Below are positions 34,998 to 35,171 of a stretch of 35,171 nucleotides of DNA, in pieces. This stretch comes from Deltaproteobacteria bacterium (GTDB lineage Bacteria; Desulfobacterota; DSM-4660; Desulfatiglandales; Desulfatiglandaceae), in the NCBI GenBank assembly GCA_003646815.1, contig QMLQ01000004.1, positions 1 to 35,171 of the forward strand, given 5' to 3'. The first letter of the stretch is position 1. Every line of letters begins with the position of its first letter. The notes under the pieces are model-generated. The model was not told the DNA's origin, did not search any database, and saw nothing but the letters and a program-made list of their open reading frames with translations. The position numbers were made by a program, and so were the translations under genes.

Positions 34998-35171
34998 TTA
35001 CGGCTTGAGGATGCCCAGTTTTCGCATTCTGGCCCGCAACGTGCTGCGGTTGAGCCCAAGGATCTCAGCCGCCCCGTTTTTCCCGCTGACCTTCCATTGC
35101 GTTTGCTCGAGGATCCGCACAATATGCTCACGCTCAACCGCTTCCAGCGTTTTTTGCATCGTCGATACATC
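34998..35171 (-). CDS. C-terminal Fis-type HTH of a sigma54-dependent transcriptional activator (truncated by window edge)
   Basis: Frame not in the ORF track: DVSTMQKTLEAVEREHIVRILEQTQWKVSGKNGAAEILGLNRSTLRARMRKLGILKP*. The listed ORF 34913..35170 is an overlapping wrong frame. Confidence 0.92.
   Translation of the reverse strand, partial: DVSTMQKTLEAVEREHIVRILEQTQWKVSGKNGAAEILGLNRSTLRARMRKLGILKP

Noticed and set aside
34913-35170. Listed ORF MYRRCKKRWKRLSV…
   Set aside because: Wrong frame over the Fis-type HTH coding sequence 34998-35171.
1-35171. CRISPR arrays, transposases, integrases, phage genes, retrons, known defence systems
   Set aside because: No regularly spaced repeats and no ORF resembling these families, apart from the lone small HNH protein.

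Overview
This 35.2-kb bacterial chromosomal window looks like an anaerobic, Deltaproteobacteria/Desulfobacterota-type genome (inferred from gene content only). Contents left to right: (1) an amino-acid/CoA catabolism region: ferritin-like protein, methylmalonate-semialdehyde dehydrogenase, ornithine cyclodeaminase family, class-III aminotransferase, UspA; (2) a redox operon joining a multi-cofactor FAD/Fe-S oxidoreductase, a DadA-like FAD oxidase, a tungsten/molybdenum aldehyde:ferredoxin oxidoreductase (AOR) and a MoaD/ThiS-like -GG protein, closed by a strong terminator; (3) a small HNH endonuclease gene beside a densely self-complementary ~190-bp intergenic segment that looks like an unannotated structured RNA; (4) an eight-gene minus-strand signalling operon: MglA-type GTPase, two Roadblock proteins, a PATAN/DUF4388 response regulator, a zinc-ribbon/HAMP receptor with no output domain, a TPR-PilZ protein and two poorly characterised proteins; (5) a conserved housekeeping block: tadA, two tRNA-Ser, dnaX, ybaB, recR, plus metC-like, glcD and ftsH; (6) a GT4-GT4-GH130-GH130 operon, possibly for a mannoside or storage glycan, led by an unannotated 41-aa very basic ORF; (7) a B12/radical SAM protein, an ABM monooxygenase with an upstream sigma54-like promoter, and the C-terminal Fis domain of a sigma54 activator that the ORF track misses. 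Best candidates for something undescribed: the structured RNA next to the HNH gene, the MglA/Roadblock/PilZ operon and the GT4/GH130 operon. No CRISPR array, transposase, phage genes or rRNA were seen.
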